Origin: CAJGCS01 sp045589955
GTDB lineage: Bacteria; Bacillota_I; Bacilli_A; ML615J-28; CAG-313
Assembly: GCA_045589955.1 (NCBI GenBank)
Contig: JAZNQD010000004.1
Span: forward strand, 3,606-67,605
Direction: 5' to 3'
Length of the DNA stretch: 64,000 nt
The translations under genes and the position numbers were made by a program. The notes beneath the pieces are model-generated. The model saw only the letters and a list, made by a program, of their open reading frames with translations, had not been told where the DNA came from and made no database searches. Below are positions 51,120 through 60,782 of the stretch, one piece after another. How positions within the stretch are numbered: position 1 is the first letter of the stretch; the number at the start of each line of letters is the position of its first letter.

Positions 51120-52616
51120 ATGAAAAATAAATATTTAAAATTATGTGGAATTATTATTTTTAGTTTTTTATTAGTTTTTACAAATAGTTGTAAAAAACCT
51201 AAACCTGAAGAAGCAGTTCCTCAAGATATTATTCTATCTATTTTGTCAATAAATGACTTCCATGGTCAACTTGAAGAAGTTGATGGCGCAACAGGCGCTG
51301 CTCGTATTGCCGGATTTATTAACGAAGTACGTGGTGAAAATCCTGATTCTACTGTTGTACTTGCTGCTGGTGATATGTTTCAAGGAACTGGATTATCAAA
51401 TGTTGGTTATGGGAAAGACGTTATCACCTTTATGAATATGTTGGATTTTGATGCCATGACAATTGGAAATCATGAATTTGACTGGACATTAGATAAAATA
51501 TTAGAATATCGTGATGGAAATCCTCAAAATGGAGAAGCAGAATTTCCATTCTTAAGTACTAATATTCATCAATATTCAACTGGTGGATTACCTAAATATA
51601 TTGACGAGTATACTATTATTGAACGTAAAGGTTTAAAAATTGCAATTATTGGCTTTATTGGCGAAAACCAAGAAGAAGATATTGCCCCTTCTATGATTGC
51701 TGATTACTCTTTAGAAGCTCCTCTTGAAGAAGTACGTGAAAATATTAAAGAGGCTCGTACAAATGGTGGTGCTGATATCGTTATTGTTATGGGGCATGAA
51801 GATAACTTAAAATTAAATAATTCACTTGCTAGTGGAACTGGTGATTATGAAGTTAATGCAATTATCAATGCTCATTCTCATGATTTAGAAAATAGTCGAA
51901 TTTACCGAAAAGAAGATCAACAATATGTTCCTGTTGTTCAATCTAAGTCAAGTGGTGAATATGTTGGTCAAACGACATTAACAATTGATCCGATAACAAA
52001 AGACGTTAAGAATGCTGCCGTTAAAAATGTTCGTATGACATCTAATCGTGTTAAAGATAGTGAGGTTGAATCTTTTGTTACGAGTGTTCGTCAAAGCTAT
52101 GCGCATATCTTTGACCGTCAGTTGTGCATTGCAGGTGATTCTATATCACGTGTTCAAGGAACAAAATGGGCAGTTAAAGCTTTATATGATTACGCAAATC
52201 GTGAATATGAAAAGATTGATTTAGCATTTATTAATTCTGGTGGTATTAGAGCTAATGCTTTCCCAATTAATAAAGATGAAGTTATTACGGTTAATCATGT
52301 TTATCGTATTATGCCTTTTGATAACATGGTTAAAGTTACAGAGTTAAATGGTAAACAATTGATTCATGCAATGAAAATTAATGATATCGTTGTTGGTGGC
52401 AATTACTATGTTTCTAATAATAATTACTATGTAAATGGTGAATTAGTTGTTGAAGATGCTATTTACCGAGTAATTGCTGTAGATTATGTTTTTGATAATA
52501 CTAGTTATCCATTCGTAAATGGTAATAATACCATTATAACAGAAATATTATTTAGAGATATTTTGATTAATGAATTAGAATTATTAGGCCAAAATAATGA
52601 GAATTGGCTTTGTTAG
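51120..52616 (+). CDS. 5'-nucleotidase / 2',3'-cyclic phosphodiesterase family lipoprotein
   Basis: 498 residues. Signal peptide with lipobox-like NSC, so anchored outside the membrane. Metallophosphatase motifs: NDFHG near residue 44, GDMFQGT, GNHEFDW near 117, GHEDN, NAHSH near 250. The C-terminal 5'-nucleotidase domain has NSGGIRA near 372 and a specificity region. It should dephosphorylate extracellular nucleotides for salvage, fitting with apt elsewhere in the window. The frame opens at 51045, but the promoter, the AGGTGA site and the signal peptide fix the start at 51120. It runs on into degV. Confidence 0.92.
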   Translation: MKNKYLKLCGIIIFSFLLVFTNSCKKPKPEEAVPQDIILSILSINDFHGQLEEVDGATGAARIAGFINEVRGENPDSTVVLAAGDMFQGTGLSNVGYGKDVITFMNMLDFDAMTIGNHEFDWTLDKILEYRDGNPQNGEAEFPFLSTNIHQYSTGGLPKYIDEYTIIERKGLKIAIIGFIGENQEEDIAPSMIADYSLEAPLEEVRENIKEARTNGGADIVIVMGHEDNLKLNNSLASGTGDYEVNAIINAHSHDLENSRIYRKEDQQYVPVVQSKSSGEYVGQTTLTIDPITKDVKNAAVKNVRMTSNRVKDSEVESFVTSVRQSYAHIFDRQLCIAGDSISRVQGTKWAVKALYDYANREYEKIDLAFINSGGIRANAFPINKDEVITVNHVYRIMPFDNMVKVTELNGKQLIHAMKINDIVVGGNYYVSNNNYYVNGELVVEDAIYRVIAVDYVFDNTSYPFVNGNNTIITEILFRDILINELELLGQNNENWLC

Positions 52617-52625
52617 GAGAAAACT

Positions 52626-53519
52626 ATGAGTGAAAAAATTATTTTAACAAGTGATAGTGCATGCGACTTATCGCCTGAACTTATTAAAGAACATGATATT
52701 CGAATTATTCCACTTCATGTAAATTTTGAAGATGTGGAATATGATGATGGTGTTAATATTGATTTAACAAAAATGTTTGCAAAAGTTGAAACTTCAGGTA
52801 AATTACCAAAAACATCTGCAGTTTCACCTCAAGAATTTGTACAATTTTTTTCAAAAATTAGAAAAGAAGAACCGGATGCTCATATTATTTATACTGGTAT
52901 TGGTTCGGCTTTATCTTCTACATTCCAATCTGCACATATTGCTAAAGATATTTTAGATGATGATAAAATTCACTTAATTGATTCTAAAAATTTATCAACT
53001 GGTATTGGCTTAGTACTATTAAAAGCTTCAATTTATCGCTCTTTAGGTTGGGGAATTGAGAAAATTATTCGTAAACTTAATTTATTAATTCCTAAAGTTA
53101 AAGTACAATTTGTTATCAAAACTTTAGACTATTTACGTAAAGGTGGAAGATGTAAAACTATTACATTTATTATTGGGACATTACTTAAAATTCGCCCAAT
53201 GATTGCGGTAAGAGAAGGAAAACTTGTTGTTGGACGTAAAGTTATTGGAACAATGAAGAAGGCTTGTCTTGATATGATGAAGTTATTTGAACGTGACATT
53301 GATAAAATTGATCCAGAATTTGTCTTTATCACTCATTGTTCCGGGGAAGAAAGTGTTCCAGTTTTAAAAGCAGAAGTGGAAAAACACGGAACTGTTGAAA
53401 ACTTATATGTAACTGAGGCTGGTTGTACAATTGGTAGTCACTGTGGCCCTGGTTGTATAGGTATTTTATATATTTTAAAAGATGAAAATGTTGAATTAGA
53501 ATTTGACGAAGAACAATAA
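52626..53519 (+). CDS. DegV family fatty-acid-binding protein
   Basis: 297 residues, usual length. It has the N-terminal ILTSDSACDLSPELI, IYTGIGSALSSTFQSA and LDYLRKGGRC motifs of the DegV/FakB family, which bind fatty acids for phosphorylation by FakA. No fakA is in the window. AGGAGA site, 9 bases after the previous stop. Terminator follows. Confidence 0.94.
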   Translation: MSEKIILTSDSACDLSPELIKEHDIRIIPLHVNFEDVEYDDGVNIDLTKMFAKVETSGKLPKTSAVSPQEFVQFFSKIRKEEPDAHIIYTGIGSALSSTFQSAHIAKDILDDDKIHLIDSKNLSTGIGLVLLKASIYRSLGWGIEKIIRKLNLLIPKVKVQFVIKTLDYLRKGGRCKTITFIIGTLLKIRPMIAVREGKLVVGRKVIGTMKKACLDMMKLFERDIDKIDPEFVFITHCSGEESVPVLKAEVEKHGTVENLYVTEAGCTIGSHCGPGCIGILYILKDENVELEFDEEQ

Positions 53520-53523
53520 AATT

Positions 53524-53547
53524 AAAAAGTCTCTTTGAGACTTTTTT
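53524..53547 (+). terminator. Terminator after degV
   Basis: Stem AAAAAGTCTC, TTT, GAGACTTTTTT. Confidence 0.85.
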
Positions 53548-53564
53548 AAACGAAAGGAGGGCAT

Positions 53565-55772
53565 ATGAATAAAATTAATAAAGTAGAACTACTTGCACCG
53601 GCAGGTTCGTTTGAAGCATTTTTAGTTGCTATTGCATCTGGTGCAGATGCAGTTTACATCAGTGGTAAATCATTTGGTGCTCGTGCTTTTGCTCCTAATT
53701 TTACTAATAATGAAATTAAAGAAGCAGTTCGATATGCCCATATTCTTGGTAAAAAAGTATATGTTACGATAAATACATTGATTTATAATCATGAGCTAGA
53801 GGAATTAAAAGATTATATTAATTATTTATATGATTCAAAAGTTGATGCTTTAATTGTTCAAGATTTAGGCGTTGTTAATTTAATTATAACTCTTCATCCC
53901 GATTTCATTATTCATGCTTCAACCCAAATGAGCATTTATAATGAAATTGGCATTAAGAATATCCAAAAAATTGGTATTAAGAGAGCCATTTTAGCAAGAG
54001 AAGTACCTCTTGAAAAAATCAAAGAACTAACAAAATTAGGAACTGAAATTGAAATTTTTGTTCATGGTGCTTTATGTTATGCTTATTCAGGTAACTGTCT
54101 TATGAGTTATGCGATTGGTGGAAGAAGCGGAAATCGCGGAGCTTGTGCTCAACCTTGTCGCAAAAAATATACTCTTCTTGAAAATAATAAACCACTTGTA
54201 AAAAACAAAAGTATGTTATCAATGAAAGATTTATCGGTTATTAATAATATCGATAAGATTTTAGAAACCGGAGTTACATCTTTAAAAATTGAAGGGCGTA
54301 TGAAAAGTCTTGAATATGTCCAAACTATTGTCAAACTTTATCGAAAGAAAATTGATGAATATTATAATAATAATTTTACAATTATTACCCCTGAGGAAGA
54401 AAAGACAATAAAAGTAACTTTCAATCGTGGCTTTACTAAAGGATATTTACTAAATGATCATAATATTAATCGTACAGATTATAATAATGTGAATCATCGA
54501 GGAATTGAAATTGGAAAAGTAATCCGTAAAAGTAATAAGAAAGTAAGTATTAAATTGTCTGATTCACTTTCATTTAATGATGGAATACGTTTTAAAGGAC
54601 AAAGTGAAGTAGGCGCTTATGTAAACGAAATGTACTTAAATGATAAGTTAGTTAAATTTGCTCCTAAGAATAGTACTGTTACCCTTATTCTTAATACACC
54701 TTGTAATGTTGGAGACACAGTTTATAAAACAGTCGATATAGCTTTACAAAATCAAGCTAAAGAATGTGTTAAAAACTTTCCGTTAAAGAAAAAAATAATA
54801 ATAAATGTTGATATTTCTTTTAATCAACCATTGAAAATTGAAATGATTTGTGATGATTTTAAAGTTTGTTGTGAGTCAACAGTCTTACGCGATAAAGCAA
54901 ATAATCCTTTATCGATTGAACGTATTGCTACGCAACTTAATAAACTAAATGATACTTTATTTTATGCCGAAAAAATTAATGTCAATTATGATGGTTTAGC
55001 TTTCTTTGTTATAAAAGATTTAAACGAACTTCGTCGCTTAGCTGTTTCGAAAATGGAAGAATTACTAATTAATCAAGTCGAACGCTTAGATAATGGTTTT
55101 AATTTGCAAATTAATAATTTTATACCTCATTCTGATGTTGTTGTTGATGTTGTTGTTAGTAATAAAGAACAATACAATATTTGCCAAACCCTTGGTATTG
55201 ATAATATTTATTTTGATGATAATTATTCTGATCGCTTTCAAAATACATTAAATGATAAAGGAATTATCCATAATTTAGGTCAGTTCGCAGATGGAAATAA
55301 TAAATATCTACCCTCTATTTATATGAATATAATAAATAATGAAAGTTTAAAAATACTTAACAAACTTGGGTTTACCAAAACATATCTTTCAACTGAAGTT
55401 TCGATAGAGGATGTTAAGAAATTCGATAAGAATTTGCTTGATCTTGGTTATTTTGTATACGGAAAAGAAGATTTAATGGTTTCTAATCAATGTTTTATTG
55501 CCTCATCATTAGGATATGATCACAAGAAATGTTTTGCATGTCTTAAAAATAAATATGAACTAATTGATGAGTTCGGTAATGCTTTCCCAGTTTTGACTGA
55601 AGTTAATAATTGTGATGTTCGTATTTTAAACTTCGATACAAGAAATGAAATCTTCAATATTAAAAGATTAATTAATTATGGTATCAATAGATTATTAATT
55701 ATATTTACTGTTGAAACAAAAGAAGAAATAGAAAAAATCATCAGTCTTGTTAATAGAGAAATAAATAGATAA
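53565..55772 (+). CDS. Peptidase U32 family protein with C-terminal extension
   Basis: 735 residues. The N-terminal U32 domain starts VELLAPAGSFEAFLVAIASGADAVY and has the conserved FVHGALCYAYSGNCLMS and RGACAQPCR cysteines (near 178-200). A second part of about 350 residues (DUF3656-like region and a further domain) follows. U32 proteins include tRNA and rRNA hydroxylases such as TrhP and RlhA, so an RNA-modification role is more likely than proteolysis. Very strong AAAGGAGGG site. Confidence 0.88.
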   Translation: MNKINKVELLAPAGSFEAFLVAIASGADAVYISGKSFGARAFAPNFTNNEIKEAVRYAHILGKKVYVTINTLIYNHELEELKDYINYLYDSKVDALIVQDLGVVNLIITLHPDFIIHASTQMSIYNEIGIKNIQKIGIKRAILAREVPLEKIKELTKLGTEIEIFVHGALCYAYSGNCLMSYAIGGRSGNRGACAQPCRKKYTLLENNKPLVKNKSMLSMKDLSVINNIDKILETGVTSLKIEGRMKSLEYVQTIVKLYRKKIDEYYNNNFTIITPEEEKTIKVTFNRGFTKGYLLNDHNINRTDYNNVNHRGIEIGKVIRKSNKKVSIKLSDSLSFNDGIRFKGQSEVGAYVNEMYLNDKLVKFAPKNSTVTLILNTPCNVGDTVYKTVDIALQNQAKECVKNFPLKKKIIINVDISFNQPLKIEMICDDFKVCCESTVLRDKANNPLSIERIATQLNKLNDTLFYAEKINVNYDGLAFFVIKDLNELRRLAVSKMEELLINQVERLDNGFNLQINNFIPHSDVVVDVVVSNKEQYNICQTLGIDNIYFDDNYSDRFQNTLNDKGIIHNLGQFADGNNKYLPSIYMNIINNESLKILNKLGFTKTYLSTEVSIEDVKKFDKNLLDLGYFVYGKEDLMVSNQCFIASSLGYDHKKCFACLKNKYELIDEFGNAFPVLTEVNNCDVRILNFDTRNEIFNIKRLINYGINRLLIIFTVETKEEIEKIISLVNREINR

Positions 55773-55800
55773 AAAACAGCAGGTTGAACCTGCTGTTTTT
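55772..55800. terminator. Bidirectional terminator
   Basis: Stem AAAAACAGCAGGTT with AACCTGCTGTTTTT; overlaps the ends of both convergent genes. Confidence 0.88.
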
Positions 55801-57232
55801 AGTCATTGTCTAAATTTTCAAAACCAATTTTTTTCTTTTGAATTATTTTTTTCTTTTCTTTATAGAAAAGCATTACAATTCCGGCAATAATTATCATAAA
55901 TAATGAATAAATAAATAATAATTTTAATGATTGTTCAGAGAACAACTTCATCCAAAAACCGGCAAGAATTGGTGTTATTGTTTGAGCAACCATTGAGAAT
56001 GTATAGTATAAACTTGTAAATCTACCAATTGTTTTAGTTGATGATAATTCTACAATCATTGGATATGAGTTGGCATTAATTAAAGCCCATCCAATCCCGA
56101 TTATCGCAACAAATCCATAAATAATATAGATTTTGTGTTCCCAATTAACACCATCCGGATTTGCCTCTGTGTAATAACTATAATCACTCTTGAATACACC
56201 AAAGGCAAGTAGGGTGATTATTATACCAATAAATGCAATCATCATTAAGCAAATTCCCAGTAAAATGGTCCATTTTCTTCCAATTTTAGCTGGTAAATTT
56301 AATAGTAATAAAAATGAAACAAGAGATGAACCGGTCATTATAATAACAATAAGACCTGAGTAAGTAGAATTTCCTAAAACATTTTTACAAAATAAACTTG
56401 CAAATGATTCAATCGCATTAAAAGCAAAGAACCAAAATAGTACACCTAATAAAACAATTATTAGATTTTTTTTATCAGTTTTCGATAATTTTTCTCCACC
56501 TTCAACATCTGAGAATGCTTCGCTATCTTTTTCACCTTGTTCAATATCTTTTGCAGCTTCTTTTAAAAGTTTATTTTCTTTGATATTGATAACAAGGATA
56601 ATAGCTGAAACAAGCATGAATACAGCTGCTATAACGAATGAGAACATTGCTCTGTGTTCTGTCCATACATTGGCTTTTTCATCAACAATTGGGAAAATTT
56701 TCATTAATAAACCACCGATAGCTCCACCAACAAAACCAATGAAGTTAATAATACCATTTGCTTTTGAACGAAGTGGCTTTGGTGTAACGTCGGGCATTAA
56801 AGCTACAGCAGGATTACGGTAAATATTCATAATAATAAGTACTAATCCCATCATACTTATAAGTAGGAAAATACTAGTTGGTTGTAACCAAAATGCTAAA
56901 GCAATAAATGGAAAAGTGATAGCTGATGCAATCATTCCGGGGAAGACATAAATCATTCTTTTACCAAATGAACATTTCGTTTTATCTGATAATGCACCAA
57001 ATATTGGTAACATAAATAATGCAAGTCCATTATCGAGAGCCATTATAACGCCAACCCATGGTAAAGTATCAGCTTGTTCTTTACACCACCCACAATTAAT
57101 TAGAACTCTTTCTAACATTAGAGGACAATATTGACCATAAACAGTCCATAGTAAGGTTATTGTAAAGAAGGCCATACCAATAAATATGGTGTTTTTATAA
57201 TTTAGTTTTAGTTTTTTATTTTCTATAGTCAT
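55799..57232 (-). CDS. MFS transporter (GPH/SLC45-like)
   Basis: 477 residues with about 12 hydrophobic helices. Between helices 2 and 3 lies GALSDKTKCSFGKRMIY, the form of motif A (GxxSDrxxsrxGRRrp) found in sugar/cation symporters and SLC45 relatives. YRNPAVALMPDVTPKPLRSKANG is typical of the same group. Likely a sugar or glycoside importer, substrate unknown. Charged loop of about 40 residues between the two halves. AAGGAG site. Confidence 0.85.
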   Translation of the reverse strand: MTIENKKLKLNYKNTIFIGMAFFTITLLWTVYGQYCPLMLERVLINCGWCKEQADTLPWVGVIMALDNGLALFMLPIFGALSDKTKCSFGKRMIYVFPGMIASAITFPFIALAFWLQPTSIFLLISMMGLVLIIMNIYRNPAVALMPDVTPKPLRSKANGIINFIGFVGGAIGGLLMKIFPIVDEKANVWTEHRAMFSFVIAAVFMLVSAIILVINIKENKLLKEAAKDIEQGEKDSEAFSDVEGGEKLSKTDKKNLIIVLLGVLFWFFAFNAIESFASLFCKNVLGNSTYSGLIVIIMTGSSLVSFLLLLNLPAKIGRKWTILLGICLMMIAFIGIIITLLAFGVFKSDYSYYTEANPDGVNWEHKIYIIYGFVAIIGIGWALINANSYPMIVELSSTKTIGRFTSLYYTFSMVAQTITPILAGFWMKLFSEQSLKLLFIYSLFMIIIAGIVMLFYKEKKKIIQKKKIGFENLDND

Positions 57233-57355
57233 ATAATAACTCCTTAAAAATTATTCTATCTTTATTTTACCAAAATCTACTATAAATGTCAATTTATAGG
57301 AAATTTTGTGTTTAAAATTTAAAGTAGCATTTTAAAAATATTATGGTTTAAAATA

Positions 57356-57364
57356 TGATATAAT
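57356..57364 (+). promoter_or_regulatory. Extended -10 promoter of the second MATE gene
   Basis: TGA followed by TATAAT, 23 bases before the ATG; no good -35. Confidence 0.5.
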
Positions 57365-57387
57365 AATTAATTGGAAGAAGTGATGAT

Positions 57388-58887
57388 ATGTTATTAGCTT
57401 TATTATTAATTTTTATCATTTTTATTTATGTTAAGAGTGATAAAAAAATAAAATTTGAAATTAAAAAGCGTAATAAAACTAGCAAAACAGAAATGATGCT
57501 ACATAGTAAACGTATAATGTGGAATATCTTCTTATTAGCAGTTCCAATTATGCTTAGTAACTTTTTAAAGTCAATTCACGATGTTGTTGACTTATATTAT
57601 GTTGGTGAAATTGTTTTACCTGGCGTTCCAACAGATGTTGCTGAAAAAAGTTTAGAAGCTATGTTTAGTGCTATTAATGTTACAACACCAATCATTAATG
57701 TTTGTCAAGCTCTAGCAATGGGATTTATGGTTGCAGGATCTGCTTTAATGAGTCAATATTTAGGTGCTGGCAAAAGCGAACAAGCAAGAAAAGTAAGTGC
57801 TCAACTATTGTTAATGTGCTTTTTTGTTGGTGTTTTAAGTAATTTATTACTAGTTATTTTTGCTCCTAATATTTTAAGCTTAATGGGCGCAAGGGATCTT
57901 ATTTACAAATATTCAGTTATTTATGTTCGCTATCGTGCATTTGAGTTAATTGGACTATTTGTTTTCTATGCCTTCCAAGCAACAAGACAGTCTTCTGGTG
58001 ATACGGTAACACCGGTTATTTTGAATGTAACATCAATCATTCTTAATATTATTTTCTCAGGATTCTTCATCCTTGTCATGAAGATGGATATTACTGGTGC
58101 TGCTTTAGGTACAGTTATTGCAAATATGTTGATTATCCCACCTTGTTTATTAATGTTATTGTTTGATAAAAAATCAAGTATCAAACTTTCTATCAAGGAT
58201 TTAAAACCAGACTTTAAAAATATCTTCAAAATCTTTAAACTTGGCCTTCCAGCAGCTTTATCTCAAGCATTTACTTCTTTAGCATTCTTACTAATTAATA
58301 GCTTAATGCTTGGTTTCGAAAGCCATATTGTTGCTGGTATAAGTGGTGGTAACAAGATAAATTCATTATTGTTATTCCCAGCTATGGCAGTTGGTTCAGT
58401 TCTTGCAACTTTCGTTGGACAAAATGTAGGGGTTGGTAATCCAAAACGTGCCCAAAGATGTGTCCTTTCAGCCGCTGGTTTATCATTAATTATCACTGGT
58501 ATTGGTTCGATTTTATTATTTATGTTTAATCGACCAATGGTTAACTTCATTTTAAGAAATACACCAGCTGCAGTAGAACCATGTTGTAGATACATGTATT
58601 TCTTAGTTGTTGGTTTACCATTAATGGGACTTTTCCAAGTCTTTATTGGAACTTTCCAAGGAGCTGGAAAAACTGGACTTGGTTTGATTTTATCTTCAAT
58701 CCGCTTATGGGTTCTTCGTATACCAGTTATCTGGTTTATGATAAATGTTCTTGGTCGTGGTGAATCAAGTGTTTGGTATGCAATGATTATTAGTAACTTT
58801 GGTGCTGCTATTATAGGGCTAATCTTGTATTTATTTGTTGATTTTAAACCTGTTATAAAAAATAAGAAAAAGTTAGTTGAGGAATAA
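57388..58887 (+). CDS. MATE family efflux transporter
   Basis: 499 residues with about 12-13 helices. One extra N-terminal helix and basic stretch come before the MATE core, which starts WNIFLLAVPIMLSNFLKSIHDVVDLYYVG. Motifs ATRQSSGDTVTPVI and GAGKTGLG are in the expected places. Second MATE gene of the window after the partial one at 1-1409. GAAG-type ribosome site. Its stop is 1 base before the trmL start. Confidence 0.92.
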   Translation: MLLALLLIFIIFIYVKSDKKIKFEIKKRNKTSKTEMMLHSKRIMWNIFLLAVPIMLSNFLKSIHDVVDLYYVGEIVLPGVPTDVAEKSLEAMFSAINVTTPIINVCQALAMGFMVAGSALMSQYLGAGKSEQARKVSAQLLLMCFFVGVLSNLLLVIFAPNILSLMGARDLIYKYSVIYVRYRAFELIGLFVFYAFQATRQSSGDTVTPVILNVTSIILNIIFSGFFILVMKMDITGAALGTVIANMLIIPPCLLMLLFDKKSSIKLSIKDLKPDFKNIFKIFKLGLPAALSQAFTSLAFLLINSLMLGFESHIVAGISGGNKINSLLLFPAMAVGSVLATFVGQNVGVGNPKRAQRCVLSAAGLSLIITGIGSILLFMFNRPMVNFILRNTPAAVEPCCRYMYFLVVGLPLMGLFQVFIGTFQGAGKTGLGLILSSIRLWVLRIPVIWFMINVLGRGESSVWYAMIISNFGAAIIGLILYLFVDFKPVIKNKKKLVEE

Positions 58888-58888
58888 T

Positions 58889-59410
58889 ATGGCAAAAAAT
58901 AATATCGTTCTTTATGAACCAGAAATACCCCAAAATACTGGTAACATTATGCGTACTTGTGCAGGTACAGATACTGTATTACATTTAATTGAACCATTAG
59001 GTTTTAAAATGGATGAAAAACATTTAGTTCGTGCTGCTGTTAATTATGTACCAAACGTAGATTTTATTATTTATAAAAATTGGCAAGATTTTTTGGATAA
59101 AAATCCCAATGGGAAGAAGTACTTCCTAACAAGATACGGCCTAAAAACGCCCCATGAATTGAAACTTGATGAACCAAATGAAACATATTATTTTATTATT
59201 GGTAAGGAATCAACTGGAGTTCCAAAAGAAATTTTAAGAGAATATTTGGAAGATTGTATTCGTATTCCAACTAATGATAAGATTCGTTCATTAAATATTA
59301 GTAATGTTGCTGCAGTATGTATTTTTGAAGCTTTAAGACAACAAGACTATAATGATCTTTCTCGTTATGAACCAGAAACATTAAAAGGTAAAGACTGGTT
59401 ATTAAAATAA
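58889..59410 (+). CDS. trmL: tRNA (cytidine(34)-2'-O)-methyltransferase
   Basis: SPOUT-class methyltransferase of 173 residues. It methylates the ribose of the wobble base in tRNA-Leu. It has IVLYEPEIPQNTGNIMRTC at the N-terminus, IGKESTGVP, and IRSLNISNVAAVCIFEALRQ forming the knot that binds AdoMet. The ATG at 58889 is preceded by GAGGAATA; the frame extends a few codons into the MATE gene. Confidence 0.95.
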   Translation: MAKNNIVLYEPEIPQNTGNIMRTCAGTDTVLHLIEPLGFKMDEKHLVRAAVNYVPNVDFIIYKNWQDFLDKNPNGKKYFLTRYGLKTPHELKLDEPNETYYFIIGKESTGVPKEILREYLEDCIRIPTNDKIRSLNISNVAAVCIFEALRQQDYNDLSRYEPETLKGKDWLLK

Positions 59411-59455
59411 GTATAATTATTTCTATTACTTTAATAATATTATTGGGGTAATAAA

Positions 59456-59575
59456 ATGAAAAGAAAAAATAAAAAGAAAAAGTATTTTCGAACTAATCCA
59501 TTAGTTGATAGTACATATCGTGATAATGAAATGGCTCGTCCAACTATTTACAATGATATAATTAAACTAAAATAA
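59456..59575 (+). CDS. Small basic ORF of 39 residues
   Basis: ATG at 59456 with GGGG 5-8 bases upstream, 39 codons, TAA overlapping a terminator. The N-terminus is MKRKNKKKKYF (nine basic residues in eleven), then a polar tail ending NDIIKLK. It sits in trmL's likely transcript. Unknown function; the basic head suggests nucleic-acid or ribosome binding. Confidence 0.5.
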   Translation: MKRKNKKKKYFRTNPLVDSTYRDNEMARPTIYNDIIKLK

Positions 59576-59601
59576 AACTGGGAAACCGGTTTTATTTTTT
59601 T
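59574..59601 (+). terminator. Terminator after the small ORF
   Basis: Stem AAAACTGG, GAAA loop, CCGGTTTT, then T-run. Confidence 0.85.
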
Positions 59602-59648
59602 GTTCTTTCTTTATCTTTATTTCATATTATAATATATGAGGTGAACTG

Positions 59649-60719
59649 ATGAAAGAGAATTTACTTATCGCAAATAAATTCAAGATTATTGGTGATGTTA
59701 TTAAAATTGAAAAGTTTGGGAATGGATTAATAAATAAAACGTATTGTATTGAAACTACTAAAGAAAAATACATCTTACAAGAAATTAACAATTATGTTTT
59801 CAAAAAAATTGATTTATTAATGGAAAATATCTATACTGTAACGAAATATATAAAAAAGAAAAAAGGGAATACATTAGAATTAGTTAAAACGAAAAATAAT
59901 GAACTAATCTTACATTATAAAGATAAAGTATTCAGATGTTATAAAATGAAAGAAAAAAGTAGAAGTTTTGAAAATTTAGAAGAGAATCACTTAGCATTAA
60001 AAATTGGGAAAATTATGAGTTCTTTTCAATATGATTTAGTAGAACTAAATCATCAATCTATTTATCAAACAATTGATTTTTTTCATGATTTAGAACATCG
60101 TTATATTGATTTAGTAAAAGCATATCGGTATTGTGAAGAAAGAAGTAAAAAGGTTGAAACAATTAAAATGTTTTGCGATATTTTGAATCAATATAATCAA
60201 ATTATGGTACTGCCTAATTTAATAAAAAATAACAAGATTCCAAAGCGAATATGTCATTATGATACAAAGTTAAATAATTTTTTATTTGTTGAGAATGGTC
60301 AAGATTGTTTAATCGATTTAGATACAGTTATGCCTGGATGTTCAATATATGACTATGGAGATTGTGCTAGAAATATTATCGTTAATGTAAAAGAAGATGA
60401 AAGCGAAAGTGATATTTGCATTAATTATAAACGTTTTATTTTCCTTACTATTGGTTATTTAAGTGTAGGAAAAAATTATTTACACAAAATAGAAATTGAG
60501 AATTTAATCAATAGTATAAAAGTTATCACCTTAGAACTTTCAATTCGTTTTTTAACCGATTATTTAGATGGCGATTTATACTTTTCGGTTGTTGACGATA
60601 AACAAAATTTACGAAGAGCATTATGCCAATACAATATTTATAAAAAGTTTTTGGAAGAAGAAGACAAACTTAAATTAATTACAAATATGATTTACGAAAG
60701 ATTAACAATTATAAATTAA
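59649..60719 (+). CDS. APH-family kinase, N-acetylhexosamine 1-kinase-like
   Basis: 356 residues. Aminoglycoside-phosphotransferase fold: an early GNGLINKTYCIE strand-loop, Lys in EKYILQEIN, catalytic loop HYDTKLNNFLF (His203, Asp205) and metal-binding LIDLDTVMPG (Asp223, Asp225), then YDYGDCARN. The DTKLNN and DLDTVMPG wording is that of NahK-type kinases that phosphorylate N-acetylhexosamines at C1 in mucin-sugar and chitobiose use. An amino-sugar kinase fits the nearby GH18 and sialate-esterase-like genes, but other APH roles are possible. GAGGTGA site. Confidence 0.8.
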   Translation: MKENLLIANKFKIIGDVIKIEKFGNGLINKTYCIETTKEKYILQEINNYVFKKIDLLMENIYTVTKYIKKKKGNTLELVKTKNNELILHYKDKVFRCYKMKEKSRSFENLEENHLALKIGKIMSSFQYDLVELNHQSIYQTIDFFHDLEHRYIDLVKAYRYCEERSKKVETIKMFCDILNQYNQIMVLPNLIKNNKIPKRICHYDTKLNNFLFVENGQDCLIDLDTVMPGCSIYDYGDCARNIIVNVKEDESESDICINYKRFIFLTIGYLSVGKNYLHKIEIENLINSIKVITLELSIRFLTDYLDGDLYFSVVDDKQNLRRALCQYNIYKKFLEEEDKLKLITNMIYERLTIIN

Positions 60720-60782
60720 ACAATTGATAAAAAAATCTATTTGTGGTAAAATAAGATGACTAAGTATGCAAGGAGTGAACTT

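Noticed and set aside
58263..58895. Minus-strand 210-codon ORF opposite the second MATE gene
   Set aside because: Entirely antisense to a clear membrane transporter; composition is the reverse complement of hydrophobic codons.
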